NCBI GenBank assembly: GCA_016490735.1
Contig: JAEMWC010000013.1
Span: 1-64,000, forward strand
Source: Pachyseris speciosa
Lineage: Eukaryota > Cnidaria > Anthozoa > Scleractinia > Pachyseridae
Length of the DNA: 64,000 nucleotides
Direction: 5' to 3'
The notes beneath the pieces are model-generated. The model did not search any database and had not been told where the DNA came from. It worked only from the letters and a program-made list of their open reading frames with translations. Each line of letters begins with the position of its first letter. Positions within the stretch are counted from its first letter, which is position 1. Made by a program: the position numbers and the translations under genes. Positions 40,840-54,300 of this stretch are shown piece by piece.

Positions 40840-43088
40840 ATTACCTGTGATTGGTTGGCAAAACTCGCGCCACTTTCTCAACCAATAAGAAGGAAACCAA
40901 CCCCCGCCATAAACCTTGTGTCTTCCCATTTCACATTTTCCCGCGATTGGCGTTGGCCACATGTAATTGCTTCTCGTCAACTGCTTTGCTCATGGTAAAA
41001 ATGGCTAGCGGTATTGCTCGTGGGCGTCACCGCACGACGACGACGGAGTCGCACAATAATTAATAATATCCTAATAATCATCATAATAATCCAACATGGT
41101 GGCCATACTCCACCTGGCCCAGCCGACTAGCTAGTTTACAGCGTACGGACCCAGCGTACGTCTTTGATACTGGGCATCCATCTCTATAGCCAATTGACAC
41201 CTGTCAAAACAAGGTATCCGCTGACCAGCGTCACCTAACCATATCGAGGACTCAAGTTAAGATCTCATCGAGATCAGCTGTTTTCTAAGTTGACCGCTGA
41301 CCAGGTACTTGCTTTCGATTGGATCGCGGGCTCAAGCCAGGTGTAAGACACCCAAACAAAAACGAGACTTCATTTTTCGCGCGCTTTCTGCGGCGCGTAA
41401 TTTCACATTCGGTTTGTTTCTTCATTTTGAGCAAAACAACTTCATCTTCTTCGATCGAAGTTTGTCTTTTAATTCGCGTAAAAGGCATAAAAATCAAGAA
41501 CTTGTCGAAAGATACTCCGGAAGGTGAATTTTCAAGTGATGAAAGGAAGGGCGAAAGATTTTTCTCAGGAAAAGCTTCGAACTTGGATCGATTGTGTGGT
41601 TGAAAACAAAATAATTCAGTTCAAAGCTTCAGGGCCTTTCACTTAACCGCGGCATCTTGCATCTCACCAAGAAGGGTCACTTAACAGTTCACCGGCATTA
41701 ATGGGAGGAACGAGTAGCTCAAGCTCTGTGGAAAAAGCTCTTTCTTTGGACAAACCATTTGCTATTTTTGCGGATGCTTGTTTTTACTTTACTGAATCTT
41801 GCGTATTTTCAAGTGGTAGAAACCTCTACAACACAGGACAGTGAGGTAAATTAAATAAATTGAAGTTTAAAATTTGGTTTAATCGTTGTTACTTTTGTTC
41901 AGGAATGAAACTTGTGTTTTTTATTTCTCGACTGGATATAAATAACAATCATCTGTACTCGTTTTGGACGCAAAGAAGTAGTTGAATTGTTTGTTTGTTT
42001 TGTTACATTGTTTTGTTTGCAAGCGAACGAGTCTTCTTACTCCGCTGGCTGACTGTTTTTCGACCTCGGTGCCTCCACAGCGGTAAGAAACTTTTGCCCT
42101 GTGATTGCAATGAGTCCTCATAAAATTAAGGATTAAAGCTCCGGCTAAACGATCACACATTTTCATCCAAGATCGTCAGTTGTCCGCAAACATAACGTTG
42201 GGTGACTAAACGCACAAACAATGTTTGACCTAGCACTAGACAGAGTGAGTCCACAGAACGATTTTTTGCGTATTATCGCTGAAATTTGGACTTTATGTGG
42301 TTCATTTGGTTAATTTTTACCGGCTGTGCACGTTTAGTTGGTTGAGATGGCTAAACGATAAAAAATTTCTTCTTAACGCGAAATGTTGGATGAAAAAGTT
42401 TGATCTAGATCAAACATGGAAAGCCATTTAAGAATAAATGCAATGCTGAGAGAGGTGGCCAAACGGTCAAACACGATGTTGGATGAAAATGTTTGATCGT
42501 TTTTTTATTGTTAAATTTCTTTTCGAACACACATACGCGTCGTGTAATGTTTTATTGTAAGGCTTTGAGGTTTTTGAGCCGCGCTCAATTCCTGTTGACT
42601 GTTCTAAACATAAAATATTGGCGCTCAAAGTTGCTCAATACCGAGAAAAAAATAATAATCGTGGAGCTCCGATTTTAGGCTTGGCTCAATATCGGTAAAA
42701 AAATAATAATCGTGGAGCTCCGATTTTAGGCTTGGCTAAATCTATATATTAGAGCTTTTACGGTATTTTGGTTTTGGGTTAACGACACTCAATTGAAAAG
42801 TGCTCTTTCTTACAGAATTGCCCAATAAAACACAAACTGGTGAATTCCGCGAAATTAAACCATGCCTAAATAGGAGGATATTTGTTTGCATGTTTTGCGT
42901 GTTTTGTAGCTTATGGTTTGATATATGCTAATTACGCACAGTGTATAACAATGACGTTAGCAAAATTGCACATTAATTAATCTCTGCGCGCCCCTTCGAT
43001 GTCCGTATTAACAGTGTTCAACTGTGTACATGAGTCTGTCGATACTTTTTTCTTTTTTTTTTTTTTTTTTGAGTTTGTCGATACTTAC
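40840..43088. other. P450-B intron 1, no gene seen
   Basis: Contains a direct duplication of about 60 bp (CAATAnCGnnAAAAAAATAATAATCGTGGAGCTCCGATTTTAGGCTTGGCT, about 42637-42735), a solo MITE end (about 42780-42806), and a dispersed segment (42840-42925) repeated at 45500-45585. Confidence 0.4.
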
Positions 43089-43546
43089 GATAAAGTTATT
43101 CCTAACGGGATGTTTTTTCGCTTTCGGGGTTCTCCCATGACATTGAAATCCGGTCTCCGAGGGAACTTTCCTTCCGAACGAAACACCTTCTCGCAAGCAG
43201 CGGGGTCCATCAGATGAACTATTGGTCGCCCAATCATTTCTTCCTTATAAATGGGGCCATACTTAGCGAACATGAGATCGTGTATTTTGTACGGCTTAGT
43301 GAATCCCTCTGTTGTACTATAAAACTCCAAGAAAGACCTCAAGCTTTTCTTTGGTCCCGGTATGTCCTCGAATGGACGCACTCTGTCATCTTCGACCTCT
43401 GTTTTCACATGCTCTTCGAAAGACTCGTGGTCTATTTTCGCCGCTTCTGTTTCCTGCGATCGCCAAAACGAAGCTAAAGGTGTGAAATTTTTAGCTGCAG
43501 GAAGAATATTCCTGCGATTGGTAGCAATAACAACCACGGAATACAT

Positions 43547-45684
43547 TTTGATTCGATGTACTTCACGGACAGCTGAACAAGCGTAAGAATGAGTTGCCAG
43601 TAATCGGACACCTATGTTATGCGTAACGGATTATGGGATCGCCAGGGGGGCAAACATTGCAAGTCGCTAAAAAGAAATGCCTGGTGTAAAGTTTTTTGTT
43701 TTTCGTAAAAAGCAGTGATTTTGAGCAAAGAATAACGCATTTTCGCCGTGATTTTCTGTGAAGCGGAGGTGACTAATGTCGTTGCGTGGAAATTGTAAGT
43801 TTTCGTGTGATTAATGCGGTAAAATCTATTGGCCATGGTCTAAACGAGTAAGGGCCTGGGAACGAATCCAAACTTCATTGAAAATCAATGGCATTGAACT
43901 ATATCGATTCTCATATGAATGGGTATCTCAAAATAAGTACTTTCAGGAAGTTTTAGCATGTTTGGTTGAAAAGTCGCCAGTTGACATGCATTTAGATCTT
44001 TAAAAAAATCCCATACAAATGTCTCTATTTCGGAAAGTTTATCCCTCCAAACCATACAAGATCTCTAATTTTCACAATTTTTAAAAGCTTTTCTTTCAGT
44101 TCCAATTCAACTGAACAGCGTAAAAGTTGGTAAGGTGACCATTTTTGAGATGTACTTTGATGCAGTGGAAACAATTTTTTTCCAATCGATAAATTTTAAA
44201 ACTCATTCTCAGGCCCTCACTCGTTTATAACATGGCCAGTTGGTAAACACTTTGTTACGTAAGGCAGATAATGAAATCCACCGTGAATCTGCATCAAGTA
44301 ATGGCCTTGAAATAGTACGAACAGATAAAATTTGATGGGATTCACTCAATAAAGCCTTTTCAATTGTAACTACGTGTGTTGAGATTATTTTCTTTTTAAT
44401 TACGTGTGTTTCAACATTATCTTATCATTACTGCTGGCATTTTAACCCCACAAAGGATAGAAATTGTTGGTGTGAGGGGATGGAAATTGTTTCTACCGAG
44501 GAATTTCGCCATGGAGGGATGAAACCAGTGATAAGAAACACGGGAAAATCCGAACATTGTCTAGCTGTTTTAAGGAGTAACATCCCCATGTTATTCAGCC
44601 ACTGCTTTAATTTCTCTCAGAAACAGAAAGTCCTTTGTCACGCAATTCCCCCAGCTCAAAAAGATTTGTAGAACATACTTATGGACAAGTGGTATTTATT
44701 CAACATCAGCCAACGCTCAGAAAGATGTTCAAGAAACCTCCCTTGAAATCTTACATTAAAGGGAAATCGCTATAAAGCCTTTCAGAAACACAATGTACAC
44801 ACAGCTGGAGTGGCGTTGGTCAGTCAACCCCTCCGGCCTTGTACAAAATGATTAGAGCAGACCTTAGTACTTATTGTCTCTTTGACTTTAATACGAGTTA
44901 TAGCTCTGACAACCTAAGAGGGTATAAAAAGGCTACCGTCCACGGTTTTCAACACATTTCATGAAAAGCTCTATACGCTTTAGAGGCGCCGTACTGTGAA
45001 ACTTTGTTTCCGATTATTTAAATGACTCTTACAAAATTGAAACTGGATTTATTATTTAGGGAATTTAGTTTTAACAGTTTATCTGTTCAGTCGGTGCCCA
45101 AGAAGAAGATGTGCGATTTTATATTTCAAATTTCTAAATTTTTATGTAAATTCCTATTTAAATTCCAGAATCTCTATGTCATTTTGAAATTTTTATATGT
45201 CATGTACGTTTTTTTTCTTTTAATCTAGTAAGTCCGTGATTTTCATAGATAATACACGACCCCTCAAGCATGTATTTTGCTTTAACTACTGATCGTGTTT
45301 AAATTATAAAGGATTTGACTTACTTAGTTACTCACTCTGGACCATGACAAAGCATCCTGCTTCGTTTTCGGTGAGTAGAATCTCAATAAACCAACACGAG
45401 GAAGATCCCTTTGCCTCGATCACAGAAACCCACGCAACAGAATGATCGCCGCCGGGTACAGTCCTAATTATACTTGTAAATATCAGCACACATGTAATAC
45501 TGGTGAATTACGCGAAATTAAACCATGTCTAAATAGGAGGATATCTGTTTGCATGCTTTGCATGTTTTGTAGCTTATGGTTATGGTTTGCATGTTTTTGT
45601 ATTCGTTTTACCCAAGTTCAGTGTAGTAGCCTGGAATAAATTACGTGTAACTACTGATATTTTTCCCTTCACTAATGGTATAAT
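43547..45684. other. Upstream of P450 B, no gene seen
   Basis: Presumably 5' flank of P450 B. The segment 45500-45585 repeats 42840-42925. No promoter called. Confidence 0.35.
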
Positions 45685-46075
45685 GCCCACCATTTCCTAC
45701 AACGAGGGACTTGTCGGCTAGCTTTAGGAACAAGAGATACATGTGTTTAGTCTGTTTGTTTTGCCCTGCATTTTCTACAACGACGGACTTGTCGGCTAGT
45801 TTTAAGAACGCGGCATACATGTGTTTAGTCTGTTTGTTTTGCCCTGTATTTCCCACAACTAGGGACCAGTCGGTTAGCTTAAAGAACGAGGCATACATGT
45901 GTTTAGTCTGTTTGTTTTGCCCTGCATTTCCTACAACGAGGGACTTTTCGGCTAGCTTTAAGAACGAGGCATACATGACTGTGTTTAGTCTGTTTGTTTT
46001 GCCCTGCATTTCCTACAGCGAGGGACTTGTCGGCTAGCTTTAGAACGAGGTATACATCATGATACATGAGTTTAG
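45685..46075 (+). repeat. About 79-bp tandem repeat, five units
   Basis: Units contain CTACAACGAGGGACTTGTCGGCTAGCTTTAAGAACGAGGCATACATG-TGTTTAGTCTGTTTGTTTTGCC; the phrase GTTTAG recurs at 45744, 45823, 45901, 45983 and 46070. It gives long but spurious frames on both strands because the unit length varies around a multiple of 3. Confidence 0.88.
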
Positions 46076-46424
46076 CCTGTAATATAGAATTAACGGTCTT
46101 TATACGGACCCGGCAACTTATCCTTTGACGATCTGTACAGTCCGTACGGATCGTCAAGCTCTCACCGGCCCCGACAGATGTGGCATATAATTAACGGACT
46201 GTCTACGGACCTTTGACAGTCTGTACAGTCCGTACGAATCGTTTGACGGACTGTATCAGTTTATGTACATTGGACATGTGTGACGCTTCCGCGTGTCTAG
46301 GGTTCCTAGAAGAAGACCTGCACAGGTCTTGTGTTGGAACTCACATAGACCCAGGCACCGCGCAGGGTGAGGTGCTTGGGGAAAAGGGGAGGTGGGGGGG
46401 GGGGGGGGGGGGGTGGAGCCTTAG

Positions 46425-46795
46425 AACTTCAACGGGTTTTGAACCCGTGACCTCGCGATACGGGTGCGATGCTCTAATCAACTGAGATATGAAGCCACTG
46501 ACGTTGAGAAGAGGTCAGTTGTGGGTTCATATGTCCCCGTGAAAGACAAGAGTGTAAATGATGTATATAAAATAAATCATATATGAACTGCGGAAATGAA
46601 ATCAAATGAACGATGATCCCCGCAGTTGTGAATCCAATTTATGCAATTGCGAAAAGAATCTTTAAAAAATCACACTCTTCTCTTTCATGGGAACACATGA
46701 ACCCGCAATTGACCTGCTCCATAGCTTAGTTGGTTAGAGCATCGTACCGGTATTGCGAGGTCTCGGGTTCAAACCCCGTTGAAGTTCTGATTTTC
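46425..46795. repeat. Palindromic element with two inverted tRNA-Thr-like ends
   Basis: The plus-strand tRNA-like sequence at 46715-46787 has an A-box GCTTAGTTGGTTAGAGC, a 5-bp anticodon stem TCGTA/TGCGA with loop CCGGTAT, and B-box GGTTCAAACCC. The minus-strand copy at about 46425-46497 has loop CCCGTAT. Intervening flanks (about 46500-46560 and 46665-46715) are also inverted copies. Position 33 is C in both loops and the acceptor stems do not pair well, so these are tRNA-derived repeats rather than functional tRNAs. Confidence 0.65.
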
Positions 46796-48400
46796 TTTTT
46801 CAGCTTTGTGTATAAGTTACTAATTGTCAAGTAATTAAATTCTTGTTTTAAAACACCGCTTTTTTTTTGCTGAAAGTATTTTTTTCACCACACCATGTTT
46901 AGTTTTAAATGCATTTCTAGCAGCTAACGCATTGGAAGTGAGCCCCCCCCCCAACCCCCCACCCCCCCCAAAAGAACATGTCACTGAAAAGACACCTGTT
47001 GTACATATTGTGGAGCCAAAGGACTTTGAGACTTTTTATCGGGCCGAGGGAAATATCCGATGCTGACGCCTTAACTTTCTTCGCAAATATCAAGAGAGCA
47101 GGGGTAAGCTCATCGGGACGGAGAACTTGTGAGTATTTTATTATTTTTAAGTGATTTTACCTCGAATTTTACAGGATTTATGATCATACCCTGCAGCAGT
47201 GAGCTGCTCTGTAGATGGCTGTTATGCAAGAGCGTGTACAATATACGAGCCAGCAAGCCATGCGAGTCATTCATGCGAGTCATGCAAGCCATCCAGGGGA
47301 AGGGAGGGGTTTATTGTCAGATGGAAATAAACGTAAAAATGGCAACTAAAAACTGAAGACTTGTGACCACGTCGTTAATCTGGTTAATTTCCGTTACCTT
47401 TGGAAGTCTGTGTATATATACTGGGTTTCAGAGTTTTAACTCTTCAACAACAGCAGCATTCAAACGGCGCTTTCATGATAGCACTGCTTCAGTGTGGGCA
47501 AGCCACTAATTTTTTATGACGTGGTATGCCTGTGGCAGACCACATGATAAATTCGGTTCATTTTCTCCACAAATCGACACGTTTTTAGTTTTTAATTTTT
47601 GAAATTTTTAAAATTATTGAACTGCTTTGTATTGTCCTTACTGCTAGTCACAGCCAAATACGTTCGAAACCAAAAGATTTCCCAACAAAACGTTTGTATG
47701 GGAAGTTTGTATGAGAATTGACGACCAAAACCTTTGACACAAATAAAAATGCATTCGCGAAGCCGTTTTCAGAACTTTTAGTGTTCGAAATAATTATTTA
47801 TATCGAAAATAACGCAATCTAATCGTGTCTAGCCATACTGTAAACACAAGTTTGCATTGAAAAATTTTCCACGTTTTAGACTAAACGCACCGCTCTGACT
47901 CTTGCCATTACTTCGGTAAGTTTTAATTTTGAATATCCAAAAGCATGGCTTTTTAACAGCAGTAAAAAGCGTAAATTGCATAATTTTGTCAGAAACCTGT
48001 GGTTTCCCCGCAACAGTCCTGTATGTTTACAAAAACAAAATCTACCGTATTTTGATTTTGCAGTGCGTAATAGTTCGGCTGTAGCGGCCACACATGCACT
48101 TTTGTACGTAGATATTACGAGAATGCCGTTTGATTGCAAAATAAGGGATTTCATGATTCTTTTCGTCCGTAGAACAAAGCAGTGAATCAATTATTCAGGT
48201 CAAATGTGCGTACGAGTGCGTATCAAATTGCGCTTGAGTGCGTTCCAGCTTCTTCGAAATGAATCACAATCAATCAAGTATATCTTACTTTTTATCCATT
48301 TAAAAGGCATGGAAATCCTTGCCATGGCTGTGCGCCCCCTTCGGATCTAGTTCCTGTGAGAAATTTACAGTGTATTCAAATATGTTGAGAGCCGGTCAAA
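46796..48400. other. Gene-free stretch
   Basis: Poly-C patch near 46947-46970; otherwise nothing supported. Confidence 0.35.
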
Positions 48401-48697
48401 GACTAGCCTCCTTCGCAGCCGTTGTTTGTGTCAGTCCTATTCTCCCTCCCCACCAACGTCTGCTGAACAGAGCCGGACATTCCATTCCAGGAACTAACCA
48501 ATCACATCGTGGCTTCTAAATTTCGGTGGCTAAGTTCCCGTAGCCTCCTTCGCAGTCCTTGTTTGTCTCGGTTCTATTCTCCCTCATGATTGGATACTAA
48601 GACATAATGGGAATGGAATGTTCTGCTAGGTTCAGCAGACGTTGGTGGGGAGGGAGAATAGGACCAACTCAAGCAGCGGCTACGAAGGAGGCTAGTC
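48401..48697. mobile_element. MITE, TIR GACTAGCCTCCTTCG
   Basis: Inverted ends GACTAGCCTCCTTCGCAGCCG and its complement (48677-48697). The arms continue through CTATTCTCCCTCCCCACCAACGTCTGCTGAAC / complement. A third partial arm is at about 48540-48597. Confidence 0.75.
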
Positions 48698-49151
48698 ACA
48701 GACACGAAAAATAAAACCCAAAAATATGATTGCGCTTTTCATCGTATTGATTGAAAATGATAAGGATAATTCGTGTATTGATACTACAATCGAAGGTTAT
48801 GAAAGCAAAGACAGCTAATTTTAAAAGAGCCGTCAGTTATGTGATCATCTCAGTTCGTGACATGACCGCTCCAGGCTAAGAGTAAGATTTCAGCGGATAG
48901 CTCAAGCTATCCGAACGGCAAAAACTAATCTTTCCATCAAATAGTGCATACCACGTAAACGCCAAAAGGCGTCTTGTTTTGCTTAATAAAAGACGGCACA
49001 CACAAATGTAGATCAATTTTCAATTTTTTCGTGCAACTTGTCTTGCAATTTTGTTTCGACAAAAGTAGCACTAAAAATTGTTGGGATTGGATGAAGATAA
49101 CAATGGCGTATTGACCGTATATAAGTGTGTCTTCCAGGGTCGGTCGGACCA

Positions 49152-49534
49152 GGTAAGTAGTCTTCTTTATTGATGAAATAATTTATTTGTTTGTTGGTCG
49201 GTTTCGCTGCTCGATGTTAGCCTGCAGAACAGGCGTTAATTTTTTGTGTATTTCAGGCGAGTGGAGGCTCCAGCGATGCGTGCGCGGAGCGCGAGACACG
49301 CGCGAGGGAGTACGCTGGTAAGTAGTCTTCTTTATTGATGAAATAATTTATTTGTTTGTTGGTCGGTTTCGCTGCTCGATGTTAGCCTGCAGAACAGGCG
49401 TTAATTTTTTGTGTATTTCAGGCGAGTGGAGGCTCCAGCGTACTCCCTCGCGCGTGTCTCGCGCTCCGCGCACGCATCGCTGGAGCCTCCACTCGCCTGA
49501 AATACGCAAAAAAATAACGCCTATTCTGCAGGCT
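49152..49534. repeat. Nested direct and inverted repeat element
   Basis: 124-bp direct repeats (49152-49275 and 49317-49440). The block 49441-49534 is the near-perfect reverse complement of about 49219-49313. Likely a MITE with TIR around AGCCTGCAGAA-AGGCGTTA that duplicated internally. Confidence 0.8.
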
Positions 49535-51320
49535 ACTCGAAGTCGAATATCATGTCAAGATGCATCAGGAGCGGAACGTTAAGTCCCACCTTAAGGGGTC
49601 TTATACCCAAACACCACTTTTTCTCCAAAATCAAACCCATTCAGAAGAAACTACCACCATGCAACTTGCTGCCATGAGTGATGACAAACACAATGGTGTT
49701 TGAGTCCCTGGTTGCCATGGCAACAGAACAAGCTTGTTTTTTAAACATAAATGAGCAAAAGAACTTACTCAGTGAGATAAGAAACATTTTTTTACAGGTT
49801 ATGCTTTTATTCATCTCGGTTGTGAACCTAACTTGTAGACTGACTCTGCTTATTTGCCCTATACCTGCCATCAATCTTTCACATGTTATGCAAGAACAAT
49901 TTAACAGATTGGCTTTATTTTGGTTTATTGCCTAGAGGATTTGTATACCTCGAATTTGATCCCTGCAAAGCTGGTAAAAGTAAAAGCATGGAAAGAGAAT
50001 AATGTTTGCAATTTACAAATTCCATGCAAGTTTGAAATTTCAAACCTGCATACGGTCAAGAAAAAAATTGCTGTGGTCAGGTACTGCCATCTTTTCCAGC
50101 AATACTGGTACAAAAGTGTTTGTTACACATAATGAAAAGAAAGACAAATAAACAAGGCATGCCAATACATTTCTCCAGCGAAGTTATAGCAAAGAAATGG
50201 AATAAAAACAATATATCACCTCCAAAATATTGCAAGAGTAAAATGAAAATCTTACCTCGCAAACGAGCTGTCTGGGCAAATCTTTTTTCAACTGAATCCT
50301 TTATTCAGAGAGTAAGTTATAAAGCAACTCTTCTGCTTCCAAATCAAAGAGAAAGTTTGGAAAAAAGGTAGACAAGAGCTCAATCTGCTCAATTTTTATC
50401 AGCAACTTCAACCAAGCAGCGAAACAGTAAGAATCTGACCCCGTTGCATCCTGGGAAATTCCACATATCTTTTAAACAATTTACTATTTTTCTGACCAAG
50501 TCCCCAACCAGGCTTCAATCCTGCACCAAAACTTGTTCGAGCACCTTCAACATTCGATGAAACTTCTGCCAGTGTAGATTGGAGCCTGGTAACACAAGGC
50601 ACATCTGCTTTGAGGCACCTTGTCCAACAACAACAAAATGTCATCAGATTGAAGCGATTACTTGAAAAAAGTTTGTTGCATTCCCAGTGCCAATAAGCGG
50701 TTCTTTGGAATTGGCAAGGTTTAAGCCTTCTCAGCCCTTGATGATGAGCTCCAGCACCAGCAAATGACCCAAAACACAGTAATTTAGGGCAATTTTGACA
50801 CTTCCAAGGTAAATCGGCCTACGAGAGAGTGAATTCAAACGAGTCGAGTATAGCCACGTGACCAGCTGTCATGTGACAAGATACATGCATAACAATACCC
50901 AGTTCTCGATCAAAATCTTTGAAGATATATTAAGAATTTTAATACCCCCCAACTCACTTTTAGCAAAAACCCTGTAATTTCTATACATTTTTTTATTGTA
51001 TAAGACAAGCTTGAAACAAAATTACAGTAAAAGTGATAAAAATATGTAACTCATTCGTTTTAATGTGGATTACCGTAAGATTCGTAAAAGTTAATGCGAA
51101 AAACCTCATGATGATCTTTCTTAGCTGTTGGCTTAAGGCGGGACTTAAATCCGTAAATAATCCCAGGTATAACATACTACGATTGGGTCGCCTGTGACCG
51201 TTGCTATTGTATTTGTTAAGTTTCTCAATGGTCCTCTCTCAACGGAGGTAAGATCTATGACACTGCCGCTAGTAAGATGTAGTTATTTCATATTTAATGT
51301 GCCTTAGGTTCCACTGGTAT
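49535..51320. other. Gene-free stretch with unassigned short frames
   Basis: Short frames between 49670 and 50650 encode no recognisable domain and shift frame repeatedly; possibly a decayed transposon. Nothing else supported. Confidence 0.3.
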
Positions 51321-54300
51321 TCAAACGCGGTCCATAAGCGTGATCTTTACCGGTTTATCTGGTACGACAACAGTTCGTTGGAGAGGCTCCAAAGGCTCAT
51401 GTTGATACTCCAAGCGAAACCGCTGAAGCAACTACGAAAGAGGGGGACGAAACATTAGTATTTCCATAGCAATCTCAACTTAACAGGTCTGTTTATAGAG
51501 AATGTTGAGTTTTTGTGTCTTTGAAAAATTGTCGTGACTTTCACCCAGTTTTATCCCATTTCAAAACCATAAGGTCGCGCAGGACGCTTGCCTATGAATA
51601 TATTCATAAGCCAAATTTTTGGGGTAGGTGTTTCATTCTCAAGCCTCAAATCTCTGAATTTTGAGGATCGATTCCGGTGAAAATTGATCGGGCTCTTGGT
51701 GTCTTGGTGGATGACGGAATTGCATCATGATATTTTGAGCTGCTAAGGTTAGAACATGGAGAAATCAATACTTGTGACCGAGGTTTCTGATTGAGAAGCG
51801 CAGGAGAGAAAATAGTTTTATTACTTAGTGGTAAAGGATAACCTCTTCTGTGATGTGACAGAACCAGATGTCTCATTTTCAAGACTGGCTGAAAGTTATT
51901 CGCTTCCATAGGAGTAAAACGGTGAAACTTAGACTTTGAAGCGTCTGATCTTCTTTGCGAAGTTTGTTCTTGCAACTTAATTTGCTTCTGTCACATCACA
52001 GTATAGCATGCTAAGTTTACCTCCCTGAGGGGCCGGTTCCTGAAAGGTGTAATAACTCTATTCCAGGGATAAATCTGCCTTATTCCCAAAGGCATTCCTG
52101 GAATAAGGCAGATTTATCCCTGGAATAGAGTTATATCACCTTTCAGGAATCGGCCCTAGCAGTTCCAGAAGTTCTATAAACGCAAAATTGCAGTATTTTC
52201 CGTCTCCGAAGATCGAACGAGTCCGCTAATGTATTCAAAAATGTGCAATAAGTTCATACTTTCAGATTTCAATCACACGTGCAGTTAACAATACGCCTAA
52301 CACACAATGCATTGAAAAAAATTCTAAAAGCTCTTCTCATGAATATTCCGTGCAACGTCGGAATCAGTCGCACAGTAGTGACACTATAGGGAGCTTTAGC
52401 AGCTACGACGGCGACGGTAACAGAAACGTCGTTTCGAAATCTAACTTTTCGTTTTTGCTACTAACTCTGGTTTTTGTAACTCTTTCGCAATTATTCCAAC
52501 TTTGTTAACTTGAAAAATGCTGTCGAACTATTCAGGGACTATATTACTACAAACGGCGTTAAAATAAGGACAAAGAAGGAAAAATTTACCTTCATGCGCT
52601 CACGTTCTCGAGAAAACCTAAAATTTGGTCATTTTACGATGTTGTTTTGCCAAGGACGGCAAAAAATGTACCAAAATATAAAACGCACGTGCAAAGCGAT
52701 TGTTTTTGCTAATTAAACCCATTGTTTTGTGGCGTTCTCGTTGCCATTGCCGTCCTCGTTGCTAAAGCACCCTTAAAATTATCTTGCGCGGCCTTCAATA
52801 AGAAAGCATGATGCACTTGTCAGAAAGTGGTTTCGGTACACGGGACTTGACTGGACAACGGTGGTACTGGCAATTTGTTTGCTATCGGATCCTTTGTTGC
52901 TGAAAGGATTAAGCTTTGTGTGTGTAGTGGGATGACCTGGTAGATTGCTTAAACGCATTTGTTACCGCTGTACTACTGAATAGAGAGAAAGGAGTATTAG
53001 GAACCTGTCTTTATCCCTCAAAACACTCAGGAAGCATTCGTTTAATTCCTCGTATATACTACATTTCACATCTTGTGCATTCAGTCATACAAATCCGTTT
53101 GCTTTGGAAGTTATTGGAATTGTTCTCACTTTACCTTGCAAGTAAAGGGTCAGGTTGTTCGTCACATGTTTAAATTGCCCCAGGAGGAGCCCCCATAACA
53201 TGTTCATATTGTCAGTTTTGTACAGGACTGTGGACAAGGCGGAGGACAGGAAGGCTAGGACAACTATGGGAAACGAATGCAGGTATTGTTCTCTAAGGGA
53301 GACATCCTTTATTCAGTTATAGTTTTTTATTCATTAACGCTTTGCCCACTTAAGAAAGAGTAACGGCACAGAGAAATTAAGAAAACGCACCATACAAAAA
53401 GGAGTAAAGGGCAAGTCTTCGCCAAATTTTCAAGAACTTGGAGGAAAGAGTTTATAATGTTCTACATACCCTCCAAGTTTTATCATCGCAGTTTTAATAC
53501 TCGTAAAAGTATTAAATAGGTGGTTTTAAGCAAGGATCACTCCTCGTCAGGCTCATAGAGTCCTGGACGCATTTCAAATTTCATAGATAATTTTACCCTG
53601 CCCTTCAGTCTGAATTAGGTCGAGGATTAAAATTCATTGACCGTAAACTCACCCCAGAGTTCTAACGAGTGTCTACCTCCTGCTAAAAAGTAAATAAAAT
53701 GGAGCTGTTGCCTCTCACCTTGCAAATAAACAAGTACATCTCCAACTCTGCCACTCGACGGCCTGCGAAAAGTAGGAATATACAGTTCTGTCTTCATATA
53801 GATGTTTCTCAGAAGCATATTTGACCTCTCTTTTTTGCCATACATTTTTTTCACCATTTATACTTGTCATTTAAATTTTCAAATCAACGATTTAGGGTTG
53901 GAAGGACGGGCGAGCGGACGGAAGGAAGGAGAGAAGAAAAAAAGGAAAGATGAACTCGGGGAAGCAAGGAAGGAGAGAAGGATGGAAGGAAGGGAAAAGA
54001 AGGGAGAGTAGCAGGGAAGGAGGGCGGAAGGGAGGGAGAAAGGGAGAAAGGAAGGAAGGAAGGAAGGAAGGAAGGAAGGAAGGAAGGAAGGAAGGAAGGA
54101 AGGAAGGAAGGAAGGAAGAAGGTAGGGAAGAAGTGAGGGTGGGAGAAATGGAGAAAGACGTGGGAAGGCAGGTAGGGAGGGATGGAGGGAGGGATGGAGA
54201 AAGGGAGGAAGAAAGAAAGAAATGGATGGATGAATAATTGTGTGGATGCGTCGGTACATACACACTTAAGCCCAAAGTATTAGCTATCAACATTACCTAA

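Larger units (their letters stand above)
27812..43546 (-). pseudogene. Cytochrome P450 B, exons 1-6 (haem exons missing)
   Basis: Exons on the minus strand: 43546-43089 (N-terminus with IPGPKKSLRS and YGPIYKEE), 40153-39998 (WYRLRHSIAPK... and CGPGGYIPDLEDELSRW), 38729-38436 (FDTRLGLFED...), 34151-34054 (I-helix ELIGAGFDT), 28825-28659 (K-helix ESLR), 27890-27812 (TPVTGMNMRVLEKNIV). Splice sites and phases agree. Exon 2 has an internal deletion at CCAAAATGCTG (about 40107) that shifts the frame. No haem-binding, GRRVAELE-type or terminal exon was seen downstream. Exons 5 and 6 are nearly identical to P450 A. It is a relic or a gene broken by rearrangement. Confidence 0.82.

Noticed and set aside
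45641..46157. Cys-containing repeat proteins on either strand
   Set aside because: Shadow frames of the 79-bp tandem repeat.
46715..46790. Functional tRNA-Thr gene
   Set aside because: A- and B-box-like segments are present, but loop position 33 is C, acceptor pairing is poor and the unit is part of an inverted repeat.
49670..50650. Cluster of short frames as a possible host gene or transposase
   Set aside because: No recognisable domain, no splice-consistent exon series, repeated frame changes.
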